From positions 1-34,009 of the forward strand of contig JAAXPZ010000043.1 in assembly GCA_012329065.1 (NCBI GenBank): a stretch of 34,009 bases of DNA, read 5' to 3'. This document shows positions 25,721 through 34,009 of this stretch, one piece after another (position 1 is the first letter of the stretch; every line of letters begins with the position of its first letter). Under the pieces are notes generated by a model. The model worked only from the letters and a program-made list of their open reading frames with translations. It had not been told where the DNA came from and did not search any database. The position numbers and the translations under genes were made by a program. This stretch comes from Sulfurovum sp. (GTDB taxonomy: Bacteria > Campylobacterota > Campylobacteria > Campylobacterales > Sulfurovaceae).

Positions 25721-26604
25721 CTCTAAATATAACAAAACCTCTTCACGGAAGTAGTGGCGATATGACGCTAGATGTGGATTTGCAGATAGAGCAGGGGAGT
25801 TTTGTGGCTCTTTCTGGAGCTAGTGGTAGTGGCAAGACTACGCTGTTGCGGATATTGGCTGGGCTAGAAGAGGCTGTGGGTGAGATTTGTATGGGTGATA
25901 AGGTTTGGCTAGATGGCAAATTTGCTATTACTCCGCAAAGTAGAAGCGTTGGTTTTGTTTTTCAATCTTATGCACTTTTCCCCAATATGAGTATAGAAGA
26001 GCATTTGCTTTTTGTTAACAGGGACAGAGGTCTGGCAGAGCAATTGATAGAGATGACAGGCCTCGCGGAGCTTAGGAATAGAAAGCCACATACTCTCAGC
26101 GGAGGCCAGCAACAGCGAGTGGCACTTTGTCGTGCTATGATGGGTCGACCCAAACTGCTACTAATGGATGAGCCTCTGTCTGCACTAGACCATCAGATGC
26201 GAACTAGGCTACAACGAGAGATATTGGCACTGCATAAACTTTTTGGCACAACAATAATCATGGTTAGTCATGAGCCAAGCGAGATATATAGAATGGCGGA
26301 TAGGGTTGTGGTGCTTGAGTCTGGCAAGGTTACATCTGACGGAGAGCCAAAAGATGTACTTCTTCGCACTACAGGAAGCCAGAAATTTTCTTTTGAGGGA
26401 GAGATACTGGAGCTAGTTCAGGCAGATGTGATTATCATAGCAATTGTTGCTATAGGGCAGCAGATTGTGGAGATTGTGCTGGGTATAGAGGAGGCGAAAG
26501 GGTTTCGTGTAGGTGAGAGAGTTGCTGTCAGCACAAAGGCCTTTGCCCCAATGTTGTCAAAAATTGATACAAGTAGTCTTCCTCAAGGAAGAAAATGTGA
26601 GTAA
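25714..26604 (+). CDS. modC: ABC transporter ATP-binding protein, ModC-like
   Basis: 296-residue cytoplasmic ATPase. Walker A is GASGSGKTT (about 36-44), the Q-loop is in FVFQSYALFPNM, the signature is LSGGQQQR, Walker B is LLLMDEPLSALD and the switch His is in VSHEPSE. A TOBE-like tail (about 228-290) follows. Length and tail fit the molybdate/tungstate transporter ATPase ModC of Campylobacterota. No ModA or ModB gene is adjacent; upstream is the toxin-antitoxin locus instead, so its membrane partner must be elsewhere or lost. The start overlaps the McrB-like ORF by seven bases, and the end overlaps the kinase gene by eight. The ABC ATPase call is certain and ModC is likely. Confidence 0.75.
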   Translation: MLTLNITKPLHGSSGDMTLDVDLQIEQGSFVALSGASGSGKTTLLRILAGLEEAVGEICMGDKVWLDGKFAITPQSRSVGFVFQSYALFPNMSIEEHLLFVNRDRGLAEQLIEMTGLAELRNRKPHTLSGGQQQRVALCRAMMGRPKLLLMDEPLSALDHQMRTRLQREILALHKLFGTTIIMVSHEPSEIYRMADRVVVLESGKVTSDGEPKDVLLRTTGSQKFSFEGEILELVQADVIIIAIVAIGQQIVEIVLGIEEAKGFRVGERVAVSTKAFAPMLSKIDTSSLPQGRKCE

Positions 26605-28741
26605 GAGGATATACAGACTAAGCGATATTGAAAAAATATTGACCTATATACCACCTATTTTCATAGTCCTTATTACTACACTGGCATTAGTAATTCTTTT
26701 CCTTGTAATGGAGTATAGGCAAAATAGTAAAATAGAATTACGAGTGCAAGAACAGAAATTTACTAAACAAAGCCACCTCAATAAGTATGTCAATTCTGTA
26801 GATAAGCATGTCAAAAAAACCATTGCAAAAGTCAATGCAAAACTCAAGCACTCTGCATATGTACTAAAGGGGATCAGTATAGGTCTGAGTGGAGATGGTA
26901 AAAAAATAAGACTTATAGAGTACACAAAAAGAATAGAGGAAGAAAGCAATCTAAGGTTTTTAATTTTTGACAATGAGTTCAATATTTTCCATGGGCAGAG
27001 TGTTGCCAAGAGTATAAAAACACTCATATTTGGTAGAAACAAAGGCAAACAGCATCTAGATATCACTTTGATGTATATAGCGTCACAAGGAGATGAGTCT
27101 TCTATGTCATGGAGAAATGATTTAACAAAGACGATACAATTAAGCTACTTTGCAATAAATGAAGAGAGTGGAATTTATATGGGTGCTTTTTCTTCTATAG
27201 ATTATTTCAAAAATTTGACCACTACAGCATACATTAACGCTATTGCAAGTGGTATTTATAATTTTGGTTCATATTATTTTTGGCTCCACGACAAGCAGAG
27301 AGATAAAGTCTATAATCTCAACAATAGCATGATCTGGCAAAGTAGTGACAGTATGCCTAAGGATTCAGTACTACACAACATAGATAAGTACGATGTGTCA
27401 ATAGGTGTCAGGCAATATAGTATACTGGATAAATACCAGTCAGACAAAGCTATACTTGATATAAAAAAGGAGTTTGAGGGTAAAAGGAACACTATATCTA
27501 CGCTGATCGTACTGGTGTCAATCATGCTGTTGGTTACAACGATGCTTTTTTCTGACTTTATCAAAAGTATATTTGGCAACTTTAACAGAAGAGAAGAGAG
27601 AAAGAACAGGCAGATATCCAGCCTCAAGGAGAGGTATGAGCTGGCTGTTATTGCTTCCAATGATGGTTTGTGGGATACAAACTTTCAGACAAAAAAGACA
27701 TTCTTCTCGAAAAAATGGCTAGATATGTTGGGATATGATAGATCCGATATCAAATCGTATGATGACTGGCTAAGCATCATTCATCCAGAAGATATACATA
27801 GGGTGATAGAGGATATACGGACACATACTTTTGACAACAACAAAGAGCATCTAGTGTGTGAATATAGGCTCAAAAAGAAAAATAACGAATATGTTTGGGT
27901 TCTAGGAAGAGGGAAAGCTTTTGTAGATAAAGATGGTAACCCGATTAGACTCTCTATGATGAGTATGGATATTGATGAAAAAAAAGCAGCTGATAGAAAA
28001 TTACAAGAGCTTGTGGCAAAAGAACTTGCAAAAAACGAAAGAAAAAGAAGACTACTTATACAGCAAAATAAAATGGCAGCGATGGGAGAGATGATAGGTG
28101 CGATCGCTCATCAATGGAGACAACCTTTAAATAATATATCCTTGATCTTACATTTTATTCGTGATAATGCCAAGGATGGAGTATTTATAGAAGAAAAAAT
28201 GGACGATTTTGTCAATAGAGCCAAAATACAGCTTGAATATATGTCAAATACTATAGATGATTTTCGGGATTTTTATCAGCCGAGCAAAGAAAAGGCTTCT
28301 TTTTGTATTGCTGAGGCGATTAGGTCTACACTTAATATTATGAGCACACAGATAGAGAAAAATGATATTACGGTCACCATTGCTGGCAACTCTCTCACTG
28401 TGAATGGATATGAAAATGAGTTTAAACAGGCGATACTAAATATTCTCTCCAATGCCAAAGATGTCATAGTTGCAAAAAAGAGACAAAAAGGGAAATTTCA
28501 AGGAAAAATTGATATAACTATAGAACAGAAAGCGATAGCAATCTATAATAATGGAGGTTTTGCAAAAACTGAGGTTCTTGAGAGGATGTTTGAGCCATAT
28601 TTTACAACAAAATTTGAAGACAAGGGCACAGGCATAGGTCTCTATATGACAAAAATGATTATAGAGAACAGTATGGACGGCGAGATCACAGCGTCTAATA
28701 TCGACGAGGGTGTAAAGTTTACAATAAAAGGTTTAAAATGA
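26597..28741 (+). CDS. Membrane sensor histidine kinase (Cache-like, PAS, HisKA, HATPase)
   Basis: 714 residues from the GTG at 26597, chosen because AAGGAAG lies a few bases upstream and the protein then starts just before its first membrane helix (about 15-40). A periplasmic sensor domain (about 45-300), probably Cache-like, is followed by a second helix (about 300-325), a PAS domain with PAC end (about 345-470), a HisKA helix with phospho-acceptor His505 (AIAHQWRQPLNN), and a HATPase domain with N-box NILSNAKD, FEPYFTTK and GTGIGLYM. The first glycine box is NNGG in place of DNGGG. It overlaps the ModC-like gene by eight bases and the regulator gene by four. The ligand is unknown; adjacency to a TAXI-TRAP system suggests a transported small acid. 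Confidence 0.9.
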   Translation: MSKRIYRLSDIEKILTYIPPIFIVLITTLALVILFLVMEYRQNSKIELRVQEQKFTKQSHLNKYVNSVDKHVKKTIAKVNAKLKHSAYVLKGISIGLSGDGKKIRLIEYTKRIEEESNLRFLIFDNEFNIFHGQSVAKSIKTLIFGRNKGKQHLDITLMYIASQGDESSMSWRNDLTKTIQLSYFAINEESGIYMGAFSSIDYFKNLTTTAYINAIASGIYNFGSYYFWLHDKQRDKVYNLNNSMIWQSSDSMPKDSVLHNIDKYDVSIGVRQYSILDKYQSDKAILDIKKEFEGKRNTISTLIVLVSIMLLVTTMLFSDFIKSIFGNFNRREERKNRQISSLKERYELAVIASNDGLWDTNFQTKKTFFSKKWLDMLGYDRSDIKSYDDWLSIIHPEDIHRVIEDIRTHTFDNNKEHLVCEYRLKKKNNEYVWVLGRGKAFVDKDGNPIRLSMMSMDIDEKKAADRKLQELVAKELAKNERKRRLLIQQNKMAAMGEMIGAIAHQWRQPLNNISLILHFIRDNAKDGVFIEEKMDDFVNRAKIQLEYMSNTIDDFRDFYQPSKEKASFCIAEAIRSTLNIMSTQIEKNDITVTIAGNSLTVNGYENEFKQAILNILSNAKDVIVAKKRQKGKFQGKIDITIEQKAIAIYNNGGFAKTEVLERMFEPYFTTKFEDKGTGIGLYMTKMIIENSMDGEITASNIDEGVKFTIKGLK

Positions 28742-29418
28742 TACGAACAAGAGTGCTTTTGTGTGAAGATGAAAAAGATGCCAGAGAGATACTTAGTTTC
28801 TACCTAAATACCATTTTTGAAGAGGTCGTTGTGGCAGAAGATGGACTTGAAGGCCTAGAAATTTACAAAAAGAACTTTAAGAACAATACTGAGTTTGACC
28901 TAATTCTCACTGATATAAAAATGCCAAATATGGATGGTATAGAAATGCTAGAGACAATCCATGAAATCAACAAGAATCAAAAATTCATCATCGTTTCAGC
29001 CTATCAGGATGAAGAAAAGCTTCTTAAGTCTATCAATCTCAGAGTTTTAGGATACTTTGTTAAGCCACTTAATGTAGATAATATAATGGAGATGCTCCAA
29101 AAGGCAAAAGAAGAAGTACTAAAAGAGCGACAGAGCAATATAAAGATCAACCTTATATATACCTACGACATAAATGAGAAGCTACTATATGAAAACTCTA
29201 AGATCGTAAAACTTTCTAGGAGAGAGACACAGGTATTAGATATACTGATGCGTTCACAGGGGAAAATTGTTCCTACCGATAGATTCAAAGAGGAAATATG
29301 GGGGAGTATAGAAAAGCTTGACTCAACATTTAGGACAGTTGTAAAGAGACTCAAGGATAAAATAAAAAAAGATGATTTTATCTTATCAAGAAAAGGCCAA
29401 GGTTATATGATTGAGTAG
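28738..29418 (+). CDS. OmpR-type response regulator
   Basis: 226 residues: a receiver domain (1-120) with acidic pocket E10-D11, phospho-acceptor Asp59 (LILTDIKMP) and Lys109 (FVKPL), then a winged-helix DNA-binding domain (about 140-226) with LSRRETQVLDILMR, FRTVVKRLKDKIK as recognition helix region and the terminal beta hairpin GQGYMIE. It is translationally coupled to the kinase through ATGA and is its evident partner. The gene ends 105 bp before the TAXI-TRAP genes, whose promoter carries phased ATTGW repeats that could be its binding sites. Confidence 0.93.
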   Translation: MIRTRVLLCEDEKDAREILSFYLNTIFEEVVVAEDGLEGLEIYKKNFKNNTEFDLILTDIKMPNMDGIEMLETIHEINKNQKFIIVSAYQDEEKLLKSINLRVLGYFVKPLNVDNIMEMLQKAKEEVLKERQSNIKINLIYTYDINEKLLYENSKIVKLSRRETQVLDILMRSQGKIVPTDRFKEEIWGSIEKLDSTFRTVVKRLKDKIKKDDFILSRKGQGYMIE

Positions 29419-29491
29419 TATTGTTACAATCTGGAAAAATATTGTAAAAAATTGAATATTAATGGGACTTTATTGACACTTTAAATATAAT
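29410..29491 (+). promoter_or_regulatory. Phased ATTGW repeats and -10 element of the TAXI-TRAP promoter
   Basis: ATTGA or ATTGT occurs at 29410, 29420, 29441, 29451 and 29472, spaced 10, 21, 10 and 21 bp, all on one helical face. The last one overlaps the -35 position relative to TATAAT at 29486-29491. OmpR-type regulators bind tandem repeats spaced about 10-11 bp, and such a regulator gene ends inside this region. Confidence 0.5.
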
Positions 29492-29523
29492 AAACGCATC
29501 TTAATTATTTAAAGGAGTCACAT

Positions 29524-30540
29524 ATGATGACGAAATCACTATTGAAAAGAACTTTACTTGTGTCAGCTCTATCTATTGCTATGACAGGACAGATAAGTGC
29601 CGCAAAAGAGAAAAAGTATATAATCGCCACAGCTAGCACAGGTGGAACATACTATCCCGTAGGTGTGGGTATTGCTACAATTGCCAGCCTCAAGCTTGCA
29701 AAAAAATACAAAATGACCTTTTCTGCTATTACTAGTGCAGGAAGTGGTGAGAATGTTGATATGATTGACAAGGGCGAAGTGGACTTTGCTATACTGCAAG
29801 GTCTTTTTGGTTCCATGGCATGGCAGGGTAAAGATAAGTATGAAGGCAAGCCTAGAAAAAATCTCCGTTCTGTTTCTATGCTTTGGCAAAATGTTGAGCA
29901 GTTTGTGGTCTATAATGAGGTTGCCAAAACAGGCAATATTATGGATATGACCAACATGTACGACAAAAAGTTTTCTATAGGTAAGCGAAACTCAGGTACT
30001 AGAGTCTCTGGGCAGACTGTGCTTCGTGCCCTGGGCATAGACTACTCAAAGATGAATCTACAGTTTCTAGGATATGGACCAAGCGCAACAGCACTTCAGG
30101 ATGGCAAGATCAAAGGAATGAACATCCCATCAGGTCCCCCTACATCAGCAGTAACCAACGCATATGCGACTATAGGTGCTGACAAGATCAAGCATCTTGA
30201 GTTTTCTGATGCTGATGTCAAAAAGATACAAGCATCTTATCCTGTATGGACAAGATTTGTGATAGCAAAAGAGACTTATCCAGGACAAAAAGCAGATATT
30301 AACACTATCGCTCAGCCAAACTTGTTGGTTGTTACCAAGGATACGCCTGATGAGACAGTATACCTTCTAACAAAAACTATGTATGAAAACCTACCGTTTC
30401 TCAATACAGTTCATAAGGCAACAAAAGCCATGAATATCAAAAAAGCAATTGCTGGATTACCTATGCCTCTGCATCCAGGTGCTGCAAAGTACTACAGGGA
30501 GCAAGGTGTAGATATTCCAGATAGACTCATCGCCAAATAA
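29524..30540 (+). CDS. TAXI-family TRAP transporter solute-binding protein
   Basis: 338 residues exported by a Sec signal peptide (about 1-26, ending ISAAKEKK). The mature protein opens with IIATASTGGTYYPVGVGIA, the characteristic TAXI motif, followed by SAITSAGSGENVDMI and VDFAILQG. TAXI proteins capture small carboxylates or amino acids in the periplasm and hand them to a fused membrane subunit, here encoded 110 bp downstream. The ATG pair at 29524/29527 is preceded by AAAGGAG. It probably forms a functional set with the upstream two-component system, which would sense the substrate or its lack. Confidence 0.93.
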   Translation: MMTKSLLKRTLLVSALSIAMTGQISAAKEKKYIIATASTGGTYYPVGVGIATIASLKLAKKYKMTFSAITSAGSGENVDMIDKGEVDFAILQGLFGSMAWQGKDKYEGKPRKNLRSVSMLWQNVEQFVVYNEVAKTGNIMDMTNMYDKKFSIGKRNSGTRVSGQTVLRALGIDYSKMNLQFLGYGPSATALQDGKIKGMNIPSGPPTSAVTNAYATIGADKIKHLEFSDADVKKIQASYPVWTRFVIAKETYPGQKADINTIAQPNLLVVTKDTPDETVYLLTKTMYENLPFLNTVHKATKAMNIKKAIAGLPMPLHPGAAKYYREQGVDIPDRLIAK

Positions 30541-30551
30541 ACCTTTTTACG

Positions 30552-30579
30552 CCAAGAAGGAGAAAGTGCTCCTTCTTGG
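30552..30579 (+). other. Strong stem-loop between TAXI protein and permease genes
   Basis: CCAAGAAGGAG (30552-30562) and CTCCTTCTTGG (30569-30579) are exact reverse complements around a six-base loop. No T tract follows on the plus strand, so full termination is unlikely. Such intercistronic hairpins often protect the upstream mRNA and so raise binding-protein levels over permease levels. Confidence 0.7.
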
Positions 30580-30649
30580 TAGATCTTGACTGTTGAGCAA
30601 GGTATCTGTGGATACTTTTCTCAATCAATCAAATGCAAGGTGGTAATGA

Positions 30650-32584
30650 GTGCTTAAAATAAGTAAAAAAAGTATGGAAAAGTTTGTCTTTGTTTATGCA
30701 ATTTTCATCTCACTATTTCATTTTTATATCAATATCAGAGGAGGGCTAAGCGATCTCTGGTTTAATGCTGCACATTTCTCTTTTTTGGCATCACTTGGTT
30801 TCTTGACTTATAGGGTATTCGATAGTTCAGACAGAGATTATGTCCCATTGTTTGACATAATTCTGGCATTGTTGGCATTAATTCCATTTTTCTACATCAT
30901 GGGCTTTGAGGAGTCGTTGTATCAGGAAGCAGAGGGTACGATGCGTTTTTGGGATCTCAATATCGCAGTTCTCTCTATTATACTCTCCATAGAAATTACT
31001 CGAAGGACAACAGGACTAATCATCCCAGCGATTATGCTGACAGCTATTGGGTATATTCTATTTTTTGGTAAGCTTTTGACAGGCGTATTCGCCTTTGGGG
31101 GAATGACAGTTTCTAGGTTTTTATACCGAATGTACTTTACTAGCGAAGGGCTCTTTGGCTCTATTGCTACTATCTCTTCTACTTATGTGTTTATGTTTAT
31201 TCTTTTTGCAGCTTTTCTGCTCAAGAGTGGTGCGGGAGATTTTATAGTGGATCTATCTAGAGTTGTAACCTCGAAATTTCGTGGTGGTGCAGGGCATGTG
31301 GCAGTATTTTCTTCCGCATTAATGGGTACAATCTCTGGAAGTGCTGTTGCTAACACGGTATCAACAGGCTCTATCACTATTCCGATGATGAAAAAAAATG
31401 GTTTTAAACCTATCTTTGCTGCAGGTGTAGAAACAGCGGCTTCTACGGGTGGTCAAATTATGCCACCTATCATGGGTGCAGGTGCTTTTATCATGGCACA
31501 AATCACCCAGATACCTTTCGTGACGATTATTGCAGTATCGGTATTGCCCGCAATTCTATATTTTGCCTCTATCGGTTTTTATATACATATACATGCCAAA
31601 AAACATGATATTCAGGTCCAAGAGAGCGATGTAAAAATATGGCCTATTTTACGCGAAGGATTTCATTTTCTTATCCCTTTGTCTGTACTTATTGGACTTT
31701 TGGTGTATGGGTTTACTCCCACATATGCGGCGGGCATAGCTATTGCAGCTATTATCGCTGCATCGTGGTTGACCAAAACTAAGCGAATGGGGGTTAAGCA
31801 AGTCTTAGAGGCACTGGCTCTAGGCAGTAAAAATATGGTAGTTACTGGTGTACTTCTAGTTGGTGTAGGTATTATTGTAGGTGCGATTAATATCTCAGGC
31901 ATAGGGGTGATTTTTTCACAGCTTATTATGGAGTGGTCTCAAGGTAAACTCATTATTGCTATTGCCCTAATAGCTATTGCATCTTTAATTCTAGGCATGG
32001 GTCTTCCTGTGACAGCCTCTTATGTTGTTCTTGCAGTTTTGTCTGCACCTGCGTTAGTAGGACTTATGCTTTCTCCAGAAATGGCAGGACTTGTGTCTGC
32101 TGGTGTAGTAGTGCCAGAGGCTGTTAGTTATCTACTTGCAGCACACCTGATTATATTTTGGCTCTCTCAAGATTCCAATCTCACACCACCCGTATGTCTA
32201 GCAGCATTTGCAGCAGCAGGGATAGCAGGCACGCATCCTATGAAAACTGGCTTTCAATCATGGATATTGGGTAAAGGGCTCTATATAGTACCGCTACTCT
32301 TTGCATTTTCTCCACTGATTACTGGTAGCTGGATAGAGAAGTTTGAAGTTTTTGCTTTTGCAATAGTGGGATTGGTAGCATTTACGATAACGGTAGAAAA
32401 CTATTGGGATAGAAAACTATATATTTGGGAGAGAATATTATTCGGTCTTAGCTGCTTGTTGCTATTGTCCCAAGATAGTCTTTTTGACCTAGAAGGGTAT
32501 TTTGACTTAGTGCCAAATGTGCATATTGTAGGACTTATTTTATTTGTGTTGGTGATGTTTATGCATAAAGTGAAAAAACAATAA
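30650..32584 (+). CDS. Fused TRAP transporter permease (small + large membrane subunits, TAXI type)
   Basis: 644 residues with roughly 16-18 hydrophobic segments. The first four (to about residue 130) correspond to the DctQ-like small subunit and the rest to the DctM-like large subunit, the fusion typical for TAXI systems. Typical large-subunit patterns are GGAGHVAVFSSALMGTISGSAVANT, GGQIMPPIMGAGAFIMA and ILGMGLPVTASYVV. Transport is driven by a sodium or proton gradient. The start is GTG at 30650 with AAGGTGG upstream; an ATG at 30674 is an alternative. Its partner is the TAXI binding protein just upstream. Confidence 0.93.
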   Translation: MLKISKKSMEKFVFVYAIFISLFHFYINIRGGLSDLWFNAAHFSFLASLGFLTYRVFDSSDRDYVPLFDIILALLALIPFFYIMGFEESLYQEAEGTMRFWDLNIAVLSIILSIEITRRTTGLIIPAIMLTAIGYILFFGKLLTGVFAFGGMTVSRFLYRMYFTSEGLFGSIATISSTYVFMFILFAAFLLKSGAGDFIVDLSRVVTSKFRGGAGHVAVFSSALMGTISGSAVANTVSTGSITIPMMKKNGFKPIFAAGVETAASTGGQIMPPIMGAGAFIMAQITQIPFVTIIAVSVLPAILYFASIGFYIHIHAKKHDIQVQESDVKIWPILREGFHFLIPLSVLIGLLVYGFTPTYAAGIAIAAIIAASWLTKTKRMGVKQVLEALALGSKNMVVTGVLLVGVGIIVGAINISGIGVIFSQLIMEWSQGKLIIAIALIAIASLILGMGLPVTASYVVLAVLSAPALVGLMLSPEMAGLVSAGVVVPEAVSYLLAAHLIIFWLSQDSNLTPPVCLAAFAAAGIAGTHPMKTGFQSWILGKGLYIVPLLFAFSPLITGSWIEKFEVFAFAIVGLVAFTITVENYWDRKLYIWERILFGLSCLLLLSQDSLFDLEGYFDLVPNVHIVGLILFVLVMFMHKVKKQ

Positions 32585-32588
32585 AGCT

Positions 32589-32616
32589 CCTAGATTTCCT
32601 ATTTTGGAAATCTAGG
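32589..32616 (-). terminator. Hairpin terminator between TRAP permease and aqpZ
   Basis: CCTAGATTTCC (32589-32599) and GGAAATCTAGG (32606-32616) are exact reverse complements with a six-base loop, five bases after the permease stop and eight bases after the aqpZ stop. Reading the minus strand, a T-rich stretch with TTTTTT follows, so it serves aqpZ best; it may also slow plus-strand transcripts. Confidence 0.65.
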
Positions 32617-32624
32617 CCTAGTAA

Positions 32625-33320
32625 TTAATCGTTGTTGCTAGAAAAGTATCTCCAAACTAGACCAGCTAGTATAGCTCCAGCTATCGGGGCAACCCAAAAT
32701 ACCCACAATTGACTTAAGGCCGCTGTATCAGCAAAGAGTGCCGCAGCTGTACTTCTGGCAGGATTAACTGAAGTATTTGATACTGGAATAGAAATCAAGT
32801 GAATGAGCGTTAATCCCAAGCCGATAGCAATAGGTGCAAATCCAGCAGGTGCACGATCATCCGTAGATCCCAGTATGATAAAAAGAAACATGAAAGTCAT
32901 CACTACTTCTGCGATAATAACAGAAGTCATACTGTACTTTCCGGGAGACAGTTCAGCAAATCCATTGCTTGCAAAACCACCAGCCTCAAAGCCTGCTTGC
33001 CCAGATGCAATCATATAAAGTATAAAAGCACCAGCGGCACCACCTATGACTTGAATGATGATATAAGGAATAAGGTCTTTAGTCTCCATCTTTCCAGCTG
33101 TCCAGAGACCGAATGATACAGCAGGATTGAAATGTCCACCAGAGATATGGCCTACGGCGTATGCCATGGTAAGCACAGTAAGTCCAAAAGCCAATGCAAC
33201 ACCTACAAAGCCTATGCCAAGCTCAGGATACCCTGCTGCTAACACAGCAGAACCACAACCACCTAAAACCAACCAGAAAGTACCAAAGAATTCAGCACCC
33301 ATTTTTTTGCTTAATGACAT
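32625..33320 (-). CDS. aqpZ: Aquaporin Z-type water channel
   Basis: 231-residue inner-membrane channel with six membrane helices and two half-helices. Both NPA boxes are intact: [10 protein letters not shown] in the first half and [11 protein letters not shown] in the second. The Arg after the second NPA and the His in the first-half [11 protein letters not shown] region fit the narrow, water-selective filter rather than a glycerol facilitator. An AAGGAG site sits just before the ATG. It is transcribed alone from an extended -10 on the minus strand and ends in a hairpin terminator. Confidence 0.95.
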   Translation of the reverse strand: MSLSKKMGAEFFGTFWLVLGGCGSAVLAAGYPELGIGFVGVALAFGLTVLTMAYAVGHISGGHFNPAVSFGLWTAGKMETKDLIPYIIIQVIGGAAGAFILYMIASGQAGFEAGGFASNGFAELSPGKYSMTSVIIAEVVMTFMFLFIILGSTDDRAPAGFAPIAIGLGLTLIHLISIPVSNTSVNPARSTAAALFADTAALSQLWVFWVAPIAGAILAGLVWRYFSSNND

Positions 33321-33348
33321 ATATTACTCCTTAATATTCATTATCAAA

Positions 33349-33357
33349 ATTGTATCA
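33349..33357 (-). promoter_or_regulatory. Extended -10 promoter of aqpZ
   Basis: On the minus strand TGA-TACAAT lies about 30 bases before the aqpZ start codon, one mismatch from the ideal hexamer. The 132-bp gap is shared with the divergent LUD-domain gene. Confidence 0.45.
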
Positions 33358-33415
33358 TAAGTATATAAAATATAAAGAAAAATTGTATTTATAGTCGCTA
33401 GTTTATTGTCTTTTG

Positions 33416-33424
33416 TGATATTAT
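33416..33424 (+). promoter_or_regulatory. Extended -10 promoter of the LUD-domain gene
   Basis: TGA-TATTAT at about 30 bases before the ATG at 33453, with a T-rich upstream stretch. No -35 hexamer is evident. Confidence 0.4.
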
Positions 33425-33452
33425 ATTCTCTAGTGTATGAAATGGAGAAAAA

Positions 33453-34009
33453 ATGCAAACAACAATTGATAATCTGAGAAATAATGGTTTTGAGGTAATT
33501 GAAGTAGCAACAAAAGAAGAGGCATTTGAGCTTGCCAAAGGTTTCGTTGAAAGCGGTATGAAAGTAGGACTGGGGGGATCTACTACAGTTTCAGACATTG
33601 GGCTACTGGAATGGCTGACACAGAAGAGTGATATAGAGTTGTGCAATCAGTATGAACAGGGCATTTCTATGGAAGACAATGTAGAGCGTAGGCGACAAGG
33701 ACTTGTTAGCGATCTATATATCACTAGCTCTAACGCAATTACAAGAAATGGTGACCTTGTCAATGCAGATGGTGATGGCAATCGTGTAGCTGCTCAGATA
33801 TTTGGCCCAAAGAAGGTACTGCTGATTGTTAGTAAAAACAAAATAGTAGACAATATTCAAGATGGCTTCGGTCGCATTAGAGGGCTAGTAGTGCCTAAAA
33901 ATATAGAACGAATGAATGCCAAGGCAATTTCTATGGGCAAAGAGCCACGCTATAATGATGGTAATATAGCTAATAAATTTGTCTTTATCAATGGTGATAA
34001 AGAGGGACG
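33453..34009 (+). CDS. LUD-domain (lactate-utilisation type) protein, 3' end beyond window
   Basis: An open frame of 185 codons to the edge of the window with no stop, starting at an ATG with GGAG upstream. The visible protein has the LUD/DUF162 pattern: VGLGGSTTVSDIGLLEWL, then DLYITSSNAITRNGDLVNADGDGNRVAAQIFGPKKVLLIV. Family members such as LutC and the LutB N-terminal part act in lactate oxidation; short stand-alone LUD proteins of about 200 residues are also common and less understood. Only a little may be missing. It is divergent from aqpZ, with no sign of a linked iron-sulfur gene within the window. Confidence 0.85.
   Translation, partial: MQTTIDNLRNNGFEVIEVATKEEAFELAKGFVESGMKVGLGGSTTVSDIGLLEWLTQKSDIELCNQYEQGISMEDNVERRRQGLVSDLYITSSNAITRNGDLVNADGDGNRVAAQIFGPKKVLLIVSKNKIVDNIQDGFGRIRGLVVPKNIERMNAKAISMGKEPRYNDGNIANKFVFINGDKEG

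Noticed and set aside
29473-29478. TTGACA as the -35 of the TAXI-TRAP promoter
   Set aside because: It is only seven bases from TATAAT; a -35 needs about 16-18. It is better read as part of the phased ATTGW repeats.
33398-33646. 82-codon minus-strand ORF
   Set aside because: It is the shadow of the LUD-domain gene, which has clear family motifs and a ribosome site on the plus strand.

Overview
The window is about 34 kb of compact, AT-rich bacterial chromosome. Gene order and protein style point to Campylobacterota (Epsilonproteobacteria), probably a free-living Sulfurimonas/Sulfurovum-type organism. The strongest clue is the run pyrH-rpoZ-spoT-tyrS-nitronate monooxygenase-amiA, which I recall in the same order in Campylobacter jejuni (Cj1274c to Cj1269c). 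The DASS/SLC13 carrier, TAXI-type TRAP transporter and periplasmic DsrE-like protein suit a marine or sulfidic relative. I see no rRNA, tRNA, CRISPR array or insertion sequence.

Layout. 1-2085: a Na+/phosphate cotransporter gene with a possible PhosR-like box upstream, followed by a small helical protein and a PepSY-like exported protein. 2086-8920: the conserved nucleotide / stringent response / tRNA charging / cell wall operon. 9049-13982: clpB, then a glutaminyl-tRNA synthetase carrying a C-terminal YqeY domain. 14116-18431: a small rRNA-type pseudouridine synthase converging on a SAM methyltransferase, then a tandem-Usp protein plus SLC13 carrier operon converging on a DsrE-like protein; both convergent pairs share a CTAA stop overlap. 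18432-18763: the only long gene-free stretch, rich in inverted repeats. 18764-24621 (minus strand): truD and an NlpC/P60 hydrolase (coupled), a PAS-GGDEF-EAL protein, then ychF and a DUF302 lipoprotein (coupled).

24751-32584 is the accessory part. A toxin-antitoxin pair (Phd-like/UPF0175 antitoxin, DUF3368 PIN toxin) is followed by a 55-codon ORF that looks like the C-terminal stub of an McrB-type AAA+ GTPase, then a ModC-like ATPase without ModA or ModB, a Cache/PAS histidine kinase and an OmpR-type response regulator. All six reading frames overlap in an unbroken chain from 24751 to 29418. The next genes encode a TAXI solute-binding protein and a fused TRAP permease. Their promoter region carries five ATTGA/ATTGT motifs spaced 10, 21, 10 and 21 bp, which are candidate binding sites for the adjacent regulator. 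The window closes with aqpZ (minus strand) and the start of a LUD-domain gene that runs off the edge.

No wholly new system is proven here. The best leads are the chained toxin-antitoxin / McrB relic / ModC / two-component locus, the phased repeats before the TRAP genes, and the GlnRS-YqeY fusion in a lineage whose best-known members charge tRNA-Gln indirectly.
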